Program-made: the position numbers and the translations under genes
Origin: Belnapia rosea
GTDB lineage: Bacteria; Pseudomonadota; Alphaproteobacteria; Acetobacterales; Acetobacteraceae
Assembly: GCF_900101615.1 (NCBI RefSeq)
Contig: NZ_FMZX01000003.1
Location: 62,001 to 126,000, forward strand
Reading direction: 5' to 3'
Length of the DNA: 64,000 nt
The notes under the pieces: model-generated
Seen by the model: the letters and a program-made list of their open reading frames with translations, nothing else
The model's database searches: none
What the model was told of the DNA's origin: nothing
In this document: positions 9,273 through 18,313 of the stretch, in pieces
Position numbering within the stretch: position 1 is the stretch's first letter
Layout of the letters: the number at the start of each line of letters is the position of its first letter

Positions 9273-11594
9273 ATGGACGACGCGCACAAGGGCACCCTGC
9301 CCCCCATTTCGCTGGCGGATGTGCGCACCGCGCGGGTGACGCCGGAGGAGGCGCTGGCGCTGCATGCGGAGGGGCGGCCCGGCAAGCTGGAGATCCGCCT
9401 GACCAAGCCGCTGATCACCGCGCGGGACCTCAGCCTCGCCTACAGCCCGGGCGTGGCGGAGCCCTGCCTGCACATCGCGCGCGATGCCGCGCTCGCCTAC
9501 GACTATACCTCGAAAGGCAATTTCGTCGCCGTCGTCTCCAACGGCACCGCTGTGCTGGGCCTCGGCAACCTTGGCGCGCTGGCCTCGAAGCCGGTGATGG
9601 AGGGCAAGGTCGCCCTCTTCAAGCGCTTCGCCGATGTGGATGGCATCGACCTCTGCGTCGGCACCGAGGATGTGGACGAGTTCGTCAACGCCGTCCGTCA
9701 TCTCGGCCCGTCCTTCGGCGGGATCAACCTCGAGGACATCAAGGCGCCGGAATGCTTCGTCATCGAGCAGCGGCTGCGCGAGCTGATGGACATCCCCGTC
9801 TTCCATGACGACCAGCACGGCACCGCCATCGTCGCCGCGGCCGGCCTGCTGAACGCCGTCCACCTGACGGGGCGGGAGCTGCGCGACATCACCATCGTCA
9901 TCAACGGCGCCGGCGCCGCGGCCATCGCCTGCGCCGAGCTGATGAAGGCGATGGGCGTCACGCCGCGCAACGTCATCCTCTGCGACACCAAGGGTGTGGT
10001 CTATCGCGGCCGCACCGAGGGCATGAACCAGTGGAAATCGGCCCATGCGGTCGAGACCCAGGCGCGGACGCTGGCCCAGGCGATGGAGGGGGCGGACTGC
10101 TTCTTCGGCCTCTCGGTCAAAGGCGCCGTGACGCCCGAGATGCTGCGCAGCATGGCCGACAAGCCGATCGTCTTCGCCATGGCGAACCCGGACCCCGAGA
10201 TCACGCCGGAGGAGGCGAAGGCGGTGCGGCCGGACTGCATCATCGCCACCGGCCGCAGCGACTACCCGAACCAGGTCAACAACGTCCTCGGCTTTCCCTT
10301 CATCTTCCGCGGCGCGCTCGACGTGCGGGCCAGCACCATCAACGACGCGATGAAGGTGGCCGCCGCGCGGTCGCTGGCCATGCTGGCGCGGGAGGACGTG
10401 CCGGAGGAGGTGAATACCGCCGGTGCCGGGCCCGGCACCGCGCTGCGCTTCGGGCCCGAATACATCATCCCCAATGCCTTCGACCCGCGGCTGATCTCCC
10501 GCGTGCCGGTCGCCGTCGCCCATGCGGCGATGGAGAGCGGCGTGGCGCGGAAGCCGATCCCCGACCTGGTGCGCTATGCCCGCACCCTGGCCGGCCGGCT
10601 GGACGCCACGGCCAATGCGATGGAGCTCATCACCGAGCGGGTGCGCGCCAACCCGCGTACCGTGGTCTTCGCCGAGGGCGAGGAGGAGAAGGTGGTCCGC
10701 GCCGCCATCGCCTTCCATGCCTCGGGCTATGGCAACCCGGTGCTGGTCGGGCGTGAGGACCGCATCCAGGGGGTGTTCCGCACCCTCGGCGTGGAGCAGC
10801 CTTCCGGCATCACCATCCGCAATGCCCGCAATTCCGACAGCAACCGGCGCTATGCCGACTACCTCTATGCCCGCCGGCAGCGCGAGGGCTTCCTGTTCCG
10901 CGACTGCCAGCGGCTGGTGAACCAGGACCGCAACGTCTTCGCCGGCTGCATGCTGGCGCTCGGCGATGCGGATGCCGTCGTCACTGGCGTGACGCGGAGC
11001 TATGCGGTGGCGCTGGAGGGCATCGCCTCGGCTATCGACCCGGCGCCGGGCGAGGTGCTGTTCGGCCTGACGCTGCTGCTGGCCCGCGTCTCCGGCACTG
11101 TCTTCGTCGCCGACACCGCCATCCATGAACGGCCGGATGCCGCGACCCTGGCCGAGATCGCGGTGCAGTCGGCCGCGGCCGCGCGGCGCCTCGGGCATGA
11201 GCCGCGCGTCGCCTTCCTCTCCTTCTCCACCTTCGGCGACCCCAAAGGCCATATCCCTGGCAGCCTGCGCGAGGCGGTGAAGCTGCTCGACGAGCGCAAG
11301 GTGGATTTCGAGTATGACGGCGAGATGGCGGCCGATGTGGCGCTGGACCCGGCGCTCAGGGCGCATCTCTACCCCTTCTGCCGCCTGACCGGCCCGGCCA
11401 ATGTGCTGGTGATGCCGGGGCTCCATGCCGCGCACATCCTGACCAAGGCGGTGCCGCGCCTGACCAGCGGCACGGCGATCGGGCCGCTGCTGATGGGCAT
11501 GTCCCGCCCGGTGCAGATCGTGCCGATGGATGCGAGCGTGACCCAGCTGCTCGACATGGCCTGCCTCGCGGCCCATGCCGCGATCGGCCGGTGA
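9273..11594 (+). CDS. maeB: NADP-dependent malic enzyme with phosphotransacetylase-like C-terminal domain
   Basis: 773 residues from ATG 9273, preceded by GGGGAAGAGAA; a longer frame begins at 9222 with basic residues foreign to the family. The N-terminal half is a malic enzyme: early motif [17 protein letters not shown], and a nucleotide-binding [10 protein letters not shown]. The C-terminal half (from about residue 450) resembles phosphate acetyltransferase and is usually regulatory. MaeB converts malate to pyruvate plus CO2 with NADPH and supports gluconeogenic growth. The length is typical of MaeB fusions. The stop overlaps the GTG of the DUF488 gene. Confidence 0.95.
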   Translation: MDDAHKGTLPPISLADVRTARVTPEEALALHAEGRPGKLEIRLTKPLITARDLSLAYSPGVAEPCLHIARDAALAYDYTSKGNFVAVVSNGTAVLGLGNLGALASKPVMEGKVALFKRFADVDGIDLCVGTEDVDEFVNAVRHLGPSFGGINLEDIKAPECFVIEQRLRELMDIPVFHDDQHGTAIVAAAGLLNAVHLTGRELRDITIVINGAGAAAIACAELMKAMGVTPRNVILCDTKGVVYRGRTEGMNQWKSAHAVETQARTLAQAMEGADCFFGLSVKGAVTPEMLRSMADKPIVFAMANPDPEITPEEAKAVRPDCIIATGRSDYPNQVNNVLGFPFIFRGALDVRASTINDAMKVAAARSLAMLAREDVPEEVNTAGAGPGTALRFGPEYIIPNAFDPRLISRVPVAVAHAAMESGVARKPIPDLVRYARTLAGRLDATANAMELITERVRANPRTVVFAEGEEEKVVRAAIAFHASGYGNPVLVGREDRIQGVFRTLGVEQPSGITIRNARNSDSNRRYADYLYARRQREGFLFRDCQRLVNQDRNVFAGCMLALGDADAVVTGVTRSYAVALEGIASAIDPAPGEVLFGLTLLLARVSGTVFVADTAIHERPDAATLAEIAVQSAAAARRLGHEPRVAFLSFSTFGDPKGHIPGSLREAVKLLDERKVDFEYDGEMAADVALDPALRAHLYPFCRLTGPANVLVMPGLHAAHILTKAVPRLTSGTAIGPLLMGMSRPVQIVPMDASVTQLLDMACLAAHAAIGR

Positions 11595-12031
11595 CGCTCT
11601 TCACCATAGGCTATGAGGAGACGGTGCCGGGGCGGCTGATCGAGACGCTGCATGGCGCCGGCGTCTCGACGCTCGTCGATGTGCGGGCCTTGGCCAATAG
11701 CCGGAAGCCGGGCTTCGCCAAGACGGCGCTCTCGGCGGCCCTGGCGGAGGCCGGCATCGGCTACGAGCATGTGAAGGCACTCGGCACGCCGGCCGAGGGC
11801 AGGGCGGCGGTGCGGGCCGGGCGGCCGGCGGAGATGCGGCGCATTTTCGGGGCGCATCTGGCGGGGCTGGAGGCGCAGGCGGCGCTGGCCGGGCTGGCCA
11901 ACCGCGTGGCACGCGAAACAATCTGCCTGCTATGCTTGGAAGCCGATCCGGCACAATGCCACCGGACCTTGGTTGCGGAGGCGATCGCCGCCACAGTCGG
12001 GGCCAAGGTCACGCATCTCCATCCGGCCTGA
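11591..12031 (+). CDS. DUF488 family protein
   Basis: 146 residues with a GTG start that overlaps the maeB stop (GTGA), indicating translational coupling. Family hallmarks are the opening FTIGYEE, the basic loop DVRALANSRKPGFAK (about 27-41) and the C-terminal CLEADPAQCHR cysteine/histidine segment (around residues 114-124). DUF488 proteins are small cytosolic proteins of unknown biochemical role. No membrane segment. The link to malic enzyme is positional only. Confidence 0.85.
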   Translation: MTLFTIGYEETVPGRLIETLHGAGVSTLVDVRALANSRKPGFAKTALSAALAEAGIGYEHVKALGTPAEGRAAVRAGRPAEMRRIFGAHLAGLEAQAALAGLANRVARETICLLCLEADPAQCHRTLVAEAIAATVGAKVTHLHPA

Positions 12032-12048
12032 GGAAGGACCCCGCCCGA

Positions 12049-12342
12049 ATGTCGCTTTGCCTCGTCCTGCATGACCTCGGTGGGGCGCCCGCCTCGGCCG
12101 AGAAGGTCTTCTTTGAAGCGATCTACGAGATTGCACCGGAGCATTGGCCGATCACGCCACGCGCGGTGCTGGTCGCGACCGGCGTCTCGCCCGCCTATCT
12201 TCGCGACCACCTGCTGCGGGCGCTGAAGAAGGAGGATGCGCCGGATGTGGTGCTGACCATCACCCGAGTCCCACCCGATACGGCGTGGCACAACATTTCA
12301 GCCGAGGGCGAGGCCTGGCTGCGGGAAATGCTGGAGGAGTAG
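12049..12342 (+). CDS. Hypothetical protein, 97 aa
   Basis: ATG 12049 is preceded by AGGAAGG and lies 17 bases after the DUF488 stop, so it is probably the last gene of the maeB operon. The protein begins MSLCLVLHDLGGAP, is soluble and mixed alpha/beta in character, and ends in an acidic helix (WLREMLEE). I do not recognise a domain. It is convergent with coaBC. Confidence 0.6.
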   Translation: MSLCLVLHDLGGAPASAEKVFFEAIYEIAPEHWPITPRAVLVATGVSPAYLRDHLLRALKKEDAPDVVLTITRVPPDTAWHNISAEGEAWLREMLEE

Positions 12343-12357
12343 CGGCGGCGCCGTGCC

Positions 12358-12528
12358 TCAGGCCCGCCCTCGCATGTACCGCCGCTCCGGCCGGTAGGTG
12401 AGCCAATGACGCAGGCGGGACAGAAACAACTGGAGCATGGGCCGGTAATCCAGCGGGATGGCGTTCAGCGAGGGGCGATGGGGAAACCGATCGTAACGGA
12501 ACGGGTTCGTCGCTGAAGACAGTATCAC
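12358..12528 (-). CDS. Possible small basic protein, 56 aa (GTG start)
   Basis: The gap between the 97-aa gene and coaBC is AT-richer than its surroundings. On the minus strand an open frame from GTG 12528 encodes a protein with NPFRYDRFPH near the start and a basic end (YRPERRYMRGRA). A purine-rich AGGAAAGGAA lies 14 or so bases upstream, which is far for a ribosome site. It has no recognised domain. It could be a real small gene, the remnant of a larger one, or chance. Confidence 0.3.
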   Translation of the reverse strand: MILSSATNPFRYDRFPHRPSLNAIPLDYRPMLQLFLSRLRHWLTYRPERRYMRGRA

Positions 12529-12594
12529 TATATTGTGTTGCGGGTTCCTTTCCTGGGAAGCCGCCGTGACCTTTTGAGACGATCCTGAACAGAA

Positions 12595-13785
12595 TCACCC
12601 AAGCGCGTCGGCTATCCGGGTTGCGAGCCGCCGGGCGACCTCCTCCTTCGCCATCTGCGGCCAGTCCTCCACCCCACCGGCGGTGATGAGGTGGACGCGG
12701 TTGGCATCCCCGCCCATGACATCGCCCGAGACGTCATTGGCCAGGATCCAGTCGCAGCCCTTCCGCGCCCGCTTGGCTATGGCGTGCTCGACCACCTTCT
12801 CGGTCTCGGCGGCGAAGCCGATGACGAGGCCGGGGCGCCTTTCATGGCGGGAGAGGGTCGCCAGGATATCGGGGTTCAGCGCCATGGAGAGGGTCGGGGC
12901 ATCCGCCCCCGGCTCCTTCTTCAGCTTCTGCGTCGCTTCCCGCGCCACCCGCCAGTCGGCGACGGCGGCGGCCATGACGGCAATGTCGGCGGGCAGCGCG
13001 GCCTCGCAGGCTGCCAGCATCTCCCGCGCCGTCTCGACATGGATGGCGGTGACGCCGGGCGGGTCCGGCACCGTCACCGGCCCGGCGACGAGGGTGACGC
13101 GGGCGCCGAGCGTGGCAAGCGCCGCGGCGATGGCATGGCCCTGCTTGCCGCTGCTGCGGTTGGCGATGTAGCGCACCGGGTCGATGGGCTCATGCGTCGG
13201 GCCGGAGGTGACGAGGGCGTGGCGGCCCGCCAGCAGCCCGGCCGCCGGGGCCAGCAGCACCTCGATGGCGGCATGGATCTCGGCCGGCTCGGCGAGGCGG
13301 CCGGGGCCGCTCTCGGGCTCCGCCATGGCGCCGATGCCGGGACCCACGACGCGGACGCCGCGAGCGGTGAGGGCGGCGATGTTGGCGCGGGTCGCCGGAT
13401 GGCCCCACATCGCCGTGTTCATCGCGGGCGCGACCAGCACCGGGGCACGGGTCGCCAGCAGGATGGTGCTCGCCAGGTCATCCGCCAGCCCATTCGCCAT
13501 CTTCGCCAGCATATTGGCCGAGGCGGGCGCGACCACGACGAGGTCGGGCAGGCGGGCAAGGCGGATATGGCCGATCTCCGCCTCCGCCGCCCAGAGATCG
13601 TCATGCACGCGCTGCCCGCTGATGCCGGCCAGCGCCTCCCGCGTCACGAAACGGGCGCCGCCCGCGGTCAGCACGCCGGTGACGGCGGCGCCGGATCTGC
13701 GGAGCAGGCGCGTCAGCTCCAGCACCTTGTAGGCGCTGATGCTGCCCGAGACGATCAGCAGGATGCGGCGGTCAGCGAGCGTCAC
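12595..13785 (-). CDS. coaBC: Bifunctional phosphopantothenoylcysteine synthetase/decarboxylase CoaBC
   Basis: 396 residues from GTG 13785; the frame runs further upstream into the dioxygenase gene, but the family start is here (VTLADRRILLIVSGSISAYK). The N-terminal flavoprotein CoaC domain has SGSISAYK and the PAMNTAMW loop. The C-terminal CoaB domain begins near TSGPTHEPIDPVRYI and contains NDVSG and the KLKK loop. It makes 4'-phosphopantetheine from 4'-phosphopantothenate in coenzyme A synthesis. It starts two bases after the dioxygenase stop, so the two are probably co-transcribed. Confidence 0.96.
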   Translation of the reverse strand: MTLADRRILLIVSGSISAYKVLELTRLLRRSGAAVTGVLTAGGARFVTREALAGISGQRVHDDLWAAEAEIGHIRLARLPDLVVVAPASANMLAKMANGLADDLASTILLATRAPVLVAPAMNTAMWGHPATRANIAALTARGVRVVGPGIGAMAEPESGPGRLAEPAEIHAAIEVLLAPAAGLLAGRHALVTSGPTHEPIDPVRYIANRSSGKQGHAIAAALATLGARVTLVAGPVTVPDPPGVTAIHVETAREMLAACEAALPADIAVMAAAVADWRVAREATQKLKKEPGADAPTLSMALNPDILATLSRHERRPGLVIGFAAETEKVVEHAIAKRARKGCDWILANDVSGDVMGGDANRVHLITAGGVEDWPQMAKEEVARRLATRIADALG

Positions 13786-13787
13786 GG

Positions 13788-14666
13788 CTAAACCGGCCGC
13801 TCGCCCCGGACGGTGACGCGGTTGCCGTAGCGCCGGTGCGGCCAGTAGTCCCACATCGCCCGGTGCTGGGCGCAGCGGTTGTCCCAGAAGGCGACGGAGT
13901 TGGGCTGCCAGCGGAAGCGGCACTGGAAGAGCGGGTTCTCCATGTGCTCGTAGAGATAGCGCAGGATGCCCTCGCTCTCGTCGCGCGGGATGCCGAGGAT
14001 GCGGGCGGTGAAGCCGCGATTCACGTAGAGCGCCTTCCGGCCCGTCACCGGATGGGTGCGGATGACCGGGTGCTCCGCCCGCGGGTAGTTCGCCTTGTCG
14101 GCCACGCCGTCCTTGGCGAACATGCCGCGATAGACCGGCTCCCCGTCATGCAGGGCGGTGAGGCCCTCGAGATAGGCCTTCATCCGGTCCGACAACGCCT
14201 CGTAGGCGGCGTACATGCTGGCGAAGAGCGTGTCGCCACCGTTCGGCGGGCATTCCTTGATGTAGAGGATGGAGCCCATCGGCGGCTCCTCGTCGCAGGA
14301 GACGTCGGAATGCCAGCCCTCGCCATTGGCGCGGACGGAATTGGCATCGGCCTTGATGATCATCAGCTCCGGATGGCCCGGCTCGTGCGGGGCTGCGGGA
14401 TGGAGGTGGAGCGGGCCGAAGTGCCGGCCGAAATCGAGATGCTGCTCCTGCGTCATCTGCTGGTCGCGGAAGAAGATGACGAGGTTCTCGGCCAGTGCCC
14501 GGTGGATCTCCTCCATCTGCGGCCTGGCGATGGGGCGGCCGAGATCGACGCCGCTGATCTCGGCGCCGATCACGGGGGTCAGCTTGTCGAGGCGGATGGT
14601 CTCGTAAGGCGCGCCCGCATTGCTGAGCTGCTTGATGCGGGGACCGTCCAGGGCGTTCAGGGACAT
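13788..14666 (-). CDS. TauD/TfdA family Fe(II)/2-oxoglutarate dioxygenase
   Basis: 292 residues. The metal triad is readable: H119 and D121 in WHSDVSC, and the distal histidine at about 268 in CAQHRAMWDYWP, followed by an arginine near 279 that would bind 2-oxoglutarate. TauD relatives hydroxylate sulfonates, chlorophenoxy acids, sulfate esters or carnitine-like compounds; substrate is not evident. The adjacent upstream pseudogene contains a second TauD-like C-terminal fragment, suggesting that two paralogues once lay in tandem. Confidence 0.9.
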   Translation of the reverse strand: MSLNALDGPRIKQLSNAGAPYETIRLDKLTPVIGAEISGVDLGRPIARPQMEEIHRALAENLVIFFRDQQMTQEQHLDFGRHFGPLHLHPAAPHEPGHPELMIIKADANSVRANGEGWHSDVSCDEEPPMGSILYIKECPPNGGDTLFASMYAAYEALSDRMKAYLEGLTALHDGEPVYRGMFAKDGVADKANYPRAEHPVIRTHPVTGRKALYVNRGFTARILGIPRDESEGILRYLYEHMENPLFQCRFRWQPNSVAFWDNRCAQHRAMWDYWPHRRYGNRVTVRGERPV

Positions 14667-14742
14667 TGTTGCTTCCTTGGCGGGCCGTGTGACCGGGCAG
14701 GCTAGCTCCGGCCGACCACGGGCGCCAAGCCCCGGCGTCTAT

Positions 14743-15310
14743 TCCGGCCGTCGGTCCTCCGGCAGGATCAGCCGGTGCAGCCGGCGGCTGTACTTGCCTT
14801 CGTCCCACTCGTGGCGCGGTGCAGGCTGCAGCGGTTGTCGCTCATCAGCACGTCGCCCGGCTGCCAGTGGTGCTCATGGGCGAAACATGGCCGGGTCATG
14901 TGGGCGAGCAACTCGGCGAAGAGGGCGGCGCCTTCCGCTTCCGGCAGGCCGATGATCTCGCTGCCCCATTCGCCGCCCATATAGAGGCCGCGCCGGCCGG
15001 ATTCCGGATGGGTGCGGACAAGCGGGTGGATCACGCCGGGGAAGCGGGCAGCCTCCGCCTGGCACTGTTCGCCGCCGAGGAACATGGCGCCGACCGAGAG
15101 GTCGCAGACCATGGCCGGCACGACCATGATGATGGAGGGCGGGATGATCGGCCCAAGCGCGCCGGCGACCGCGACCACGGCGACCGAGTAGTCGATGTCG
15201 TAGCCGCGCCGCCGCATCTCCGGCGGCAGGATGGAGGAGACGGCGGCCGTATCCGCGCTGCCGCTGCCCGAGATGCCGGAGGGGAAGGTGGAGGTGACGG
15301 TTGCCACCAT
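14743..15310 (-). pseudogene. Chimeric pseudogene: TRAP permease (DctM) fragment joined to a TauD-family C-terminus, plus a frameshift
   Basis: Reading the minus strand, the first part (about 15310-15070) encodes an internal piece of a TRAP transporter large permease: FPSGISGSGSADTAAVSSIL, then LGPIIPPSIIMV and LSVGAMFLGG. At about 15045-15073 it passes in frame into the C-terminal third of a TauD-type dioxygenase (HPLVRTHPESGRRGLY, WQPGDVLMSDNRCSLHRAT). Near 14800-14806 one base is missing: translation drifts off, while the next frame continues properly as EWDEGKYSRRLHRLILPED to a stop at 14743. Neither part has its own beginning, so neither transporter nor enzyme can be functional. It is best explained by a deletion that fused two neighbouring genes. 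Confidence 0.85.
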
Positions 15311-15366
15311 TCCAGGTGGTCCACCCAAGTCCGGTCTAGATCAAGGGCAGACGATTTGCTGCTTGC

Positions 15367-15726
15367 CTATTCCCGCGCCGCCGCGGCGCGAATTGCCGCC
15401 GCCAGGGCCTCCGGCTCGAAGGGCTTCTGCAGGAAGTGCTCGCGCCGCCGCAGCGTGTGCTGAACCTCGCTCATGCTCGCACCGCTGATCAGGATGACAC
15501 CCACCTCTGGATGCCGGGCGCGGGCGACCTCGGCCAAGTCGAAGCCGCTCAGCCCACCTCCCAGCTTGATATCCGTCACCAGCACATCCGGTACCTGGCC
15601 GGCGCCGAGCAGGATCAGCGCATCCTCGGCATTGGCGAGCCCCTGGACGTCGATGCCTTCCTCAGCCAGCCGGTCCGACAGCACCATGCGCAGCAGCGCG
15701 TCATCCTCGATCAGTAGAACCCGCAT
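15367..15726 (-). CDS. Single-domain response regulator (CheY-like receiver)
   Basis: 119 residues, a receiver domain and nothing more. Acidic pocket E8-D9 (LLIEDD), phospho-acceptor D52 (VTDIKL) and the conserved K101 in KPFEPEAL are all present. With no output domain it would act by protein contact or in a phosphorelay. HWE kinases such as the one at 20.4 kb often pair with such stand-alone receivers, but the two are 5 kb apart. Divergent from the DUF6311 gene. Confidence 0.9.
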   Translation of the reverse strand: MRVLLIEDDALLRMVLSDRLAEEGIDVQGLANAEDALILLGAGQVPDVLVTDIKLGGGLSGFDLAEVARARHPEVGVILISGASMSEVQHTLRRREHFLQKPFEPEALAAAIRAAAARE

Positions 15727-15873
15727 GGCCTCCGTCCTGTCACTGGCTGGCATCCTCTCAACGGCTGAACATGGCTTAGGCAGGGGCGGACCATAACAAG
15801 GCGGTCCGTGGCGGCCCATTGACGCATCCGTGCTGCGGGTGCGGCGTTGCGGCCGGTGCCGAGGAGGGGGTGT

Positions 15874-17529
15874 ATGATAGCGCATAAGGCTTGGCTTGGG
15901 GCGCCCCTCGCTGCGCTGGCTGGGGCGGCGGTGGTGCTGGCGGTTTTCGGCCTTGGCCCGCTCAACCCGCAGAACCAGGGCTGGCTGCTGGCCGGGCCGC
16001 TGGGGCCGGACCCCGTGCAGCTCTGGCTGGGTTGGAGTTATTTCCGCCATAACCCCTGGCTGCTGCCGCCGGGTGCCAACCCGGATTACGGGATGGAGCT
16101 TGGCACCGCGATTTATTTTGCCGATGCGATCCCCCTGCTCGCCCTGGTGTTCAAGGCGCTGCGCGGCCTGGTGGAGGTGCCGCAATATGTCGGGCCTTGG
16201 CTGCTGGCTTGCGGGCTGCTGCAGGGCTTCCTGGGCTGGCGGTTGGCAGGGCTTGCCACGCGCAACCCGCTGGCGCGGATCTGCGGCGCCGGGCTGCTCG
16301 CCCTGCAGCCCATGCTGATCAACCGGATGGCCGGGCATACGCCGCTCGCCGGGCAATGGACCTTGCTGGCGGCGCTGCTGCTGGCGCTCGGCCGGGGCCA
16401 TGGGGCCGGGCAGGCGCTGCGCTGGGCCCTGCTGCTGGCAGTGACCGCACTGATCCATTCCTACCTGATCGCCATGGCCATGGCGCTCTGGGCGGCGGAT
16501 TGGCTGCGTCGTGCCTGGCTGGAGCGGCGCCGCATCCTGCTGGCCGAGGCCTTCGGCGTGCCGCTGGCGGTGGTGGCGGCGCTCTGGACCGGCGGCTTCT
16601 TCCTGCTGCGCGGCGGCTACGATGCCGGGCCTGGGCATGATGCCGGCCGCTACGGGACCTGGAATTTCGACCTTCTCGCCTTCTTCGATGGCGGCCTCTG
16701 GTCCGGCCTGCTGCCGGACCTGCCCGATCCCGGCCATTGGGAGGCGGGCAGCAGCTATCTCGGCCTCGGCGGGCTGCTGCTGTTGGCGGCGGGCCTGGTG
16801 GCCCTGTGGCGCCGCCCGCGGCCCTTGCCGCGGCGGCTCTGGCCGCTGGCCGGGGCGCTGCTGGCGCTGCTCGCCTTCGCCATCACCCCGCATGTGACGG
16901 TCGGCGGGCGGGGCGGGGAGTTGTTCACCCTGCCCGATCGCGTCCTGGCGGTGGCGGGAATGCTGCGCAATGCCGAGCGCATGGTCTGGCCGCTGGCCTA
17001 TGCGCTGATGCTCGGCGCCATCGCCCTGGCCGCCCGGGCCTGGGGCGGGCGCCGCACCGGCTGGCTGTTGCTCGGCCTGCTGGCGCTGCAATGGATCGAC
17101 CTGCAGCCGGGGATCGAGCGGCGGCACTCCTTCGTCGCCGGGGCACCCGCCGGGGTGCCGCAACGCCTCTTCGACCCGTTCTGGCCCGAAGCGGCGCGGG
17201 TCTATGCGCAGGTCCGCGCCGTGCCGGCGGCCAATATGGGCGAGGGCTGGGAATCCATCGCCCGCTTTGCCGCCCAGGCGGGGATGCCGACGGATTCCGT
17301 CTACATGGCGCGGGTCGATGAGGGGCGGGCCGCGGCGCTACGGGCCAAGATGGCGGAGGTGCTGCGCTCGGGCGCCTATGAGCCGGGCACGCTCTACATC
17401 CTGCGCGATGCGGAGAGCCTGGCGCTGGCCCGGGCCTCGCACGATCCGGCGCGGGATGCGATCCTCGAGGCGGATGGCTACCGGGTGCTGGCACCCGGCT
17501 GGCAGGCGAGGCCGCTCGCGCAGCGCTGA
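15874..17529 (+). CDS. DUF6311 family integral membrane protein
   Basis: 551 residues from ATG 15874, preceded by GAGGAGGGGG; an upstream start at 15847 overlaps that site. The N-terminal two thirds has about ten hydrophobic segments, with the DUF6311 pattern GPDPVQLWLGWSYFR, PPGANPDYGMELGT and ADAIPLLAL in the first 100 residues. The last roughly 170 residues are a soluble domain, probably periplasmic. The fold resembles GT-C type membrane glycosyltransferases, but no activity is established for the family. The following SDR gene starts 25 bases later. Confidence 0.75.
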   Translation: MIAHKAWLGAPLAALAGAAVVLAVFGLGPLNPQNQGWLLAGPLGPDPVQLWLGWSYFRHNPWLLPPGANPDYGMELGTAIYFADAIPLLALVFKALRGLVEVPQYVGPWLLACGLLQGFLGWRLAGLATRNPLARICGAGLLALQPMLINRMAGHTPLAGQWTLLAALLLALGRGHGAGQALRWALLLAVTALIHSYLIAMAMALWAADWLRRAWLERRRILLAEAFGVPLAVVAALWTGGFFLLRGGYDAGPGHDAGRYGTWNFDLLAFFDGGLWSGLLPDLPDPGHWEAGSSYLGLGGLLLLAAGLVALWRRPRPLPRRLWPLAGALLALLAFAITPHVTVGGRGGELFTLPDRVLAVAGMLRNAERMVWPLAYALMLGAIALAARAWGGRRTGWLLLGLLALQWIDLQPGIERRHSFVAGAPAGVPQRLFDPFWPEAARVYAQVRAVPAANMGEGWESIARFAAQAGMPTDSVYMARVDEGRAAALRAKMAEVLRSGAYEPGTLYILRDAESLALARASHDPARDAILEADGYRVLAPGWQARPLAQR

Positions 17530-17554
17530 ACCGGCCATCCGCAGGAGGGATGGC

Positions 17555-18313
17555 ATGGACGTCAAGGGGATTGCGGCGCTTGTCACCGGGGGCGGATCCG
17601 GCCTCGGTGCGGCGACGGCCGAGGCGCTGGCCGCTGCCGGGGCGCGGGTGGCGGTGATGGATCTGAAGCGCGAGGCGGCGGAAGCCGTCGCCGCCCGCAT
17701 CGGCGGCGTGGCAGCCGCCGGCGACGTGGCGGATGAGGCAGCGGTGGAGGCCGCGCTCGATGCCGCCGCGGCGCTCGGCCCCCTGCGCCTCGCGGTCAGT
17801 TGCGCCGGCATCGCCCCCGCCGCCCGCGTCGCCGGACGGCAGGGGCCACACCCACTTGGCCTGTTCGAGCAGGTGGTGCGGGTGAACCTGACCGGCACCT
17901 TCAACCTGCTGCGCCTGGCCTCGGCGCGCATGGCGGCGCTGGAGCCGATGCCGGGCGGGGAGCGGGGCCTCATCGTCAACACCGCCTCGATCGCCGCCTA
18001 TGAGGGGCAGATCGGGCAATGCGCCTATGCCGCCAGCAAGGCCGGCGTAGTGGGCCTCACCCTGCCGGCGGCACGGGAGCTGGCGCGCTTCGGCATCCGG
18101 GTGATGACCATCGCCCCCGGCCTGATCGAGACACCGATGCTGGCCGGCCTCGCCCCGGAGGCAAGGGAGGCACTGGGCCGGCTGCCGCTCTTTCCCAACC
18201 GGCTCGGCCAGCCGGCGGAGGTGGCGGCGCTGGTGCTGGCCATTGCCGCCAACCCGCTGCTGAATGGCGAGACGATTCGCCTCGATGGCGCGCTGCGGCT
18301 GACCCCCTCGTGA
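17555..18313 (+). CDS. Short-chain dehydrogenase/reductase (3-hydroxyacyl-CoA dehydrogenase type)
   Basis: 252 residues. NAD(P)-binding TGGGSGLG (11-18), the catalytic serine 145 (NTASIAAYEG), Y158 and K162 (YAASKAG) are intact. The EGQIGQCAYAASKAG context and the overall pattern resemble type II 3-hydroxyacyl-CoA dehydrogenases/17-beta-HSD10 (2-methyl-3-hydroxybutyryl-CoA dehydrogenase-like). Ribosome site GGAGGG. The stop overlaps the GTG of the Bug-family gene, so the two are coupled. Substrate is inferred only from similarity. Confidence 0.88.
   Translation: MDVKGIAALVTGGGSGLGAATAEALAAAGARVAVMDLKREAAEAVAARIGGVAAAGDVADEAAVEAALDAAAALGPLRLAVSCAGIAPAARVAGRQGPHPLGLFEQVVRVNLTGTFNLLRLASARMAALEPMPGGERGLIVNTASIAAYEGQIGQCAYAASKAGVVGLTLPAARELARFGIRVMTIAPGLIETPMLAGLAPEAREALGRLPLFPNRLGQPAEVAALVLAIAANPLLNGETIRLDGALRLTPS

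Noticed and set aside
6508-9339. A 943-residue plus-strand frame across mutS
   Set aside because: It mirrors the mutS codons and has no recognisable protein; mutS motifs fix the true strand.
15730-17163. A long minus-strand extension ahead of the response regulator that could make a 598-residue protein
   Set aside because: The extension is antisense to the DUF6311 gene and composed of Pro/Gln/Arg-rich text. The receiver domain has its own ATG at 15726.
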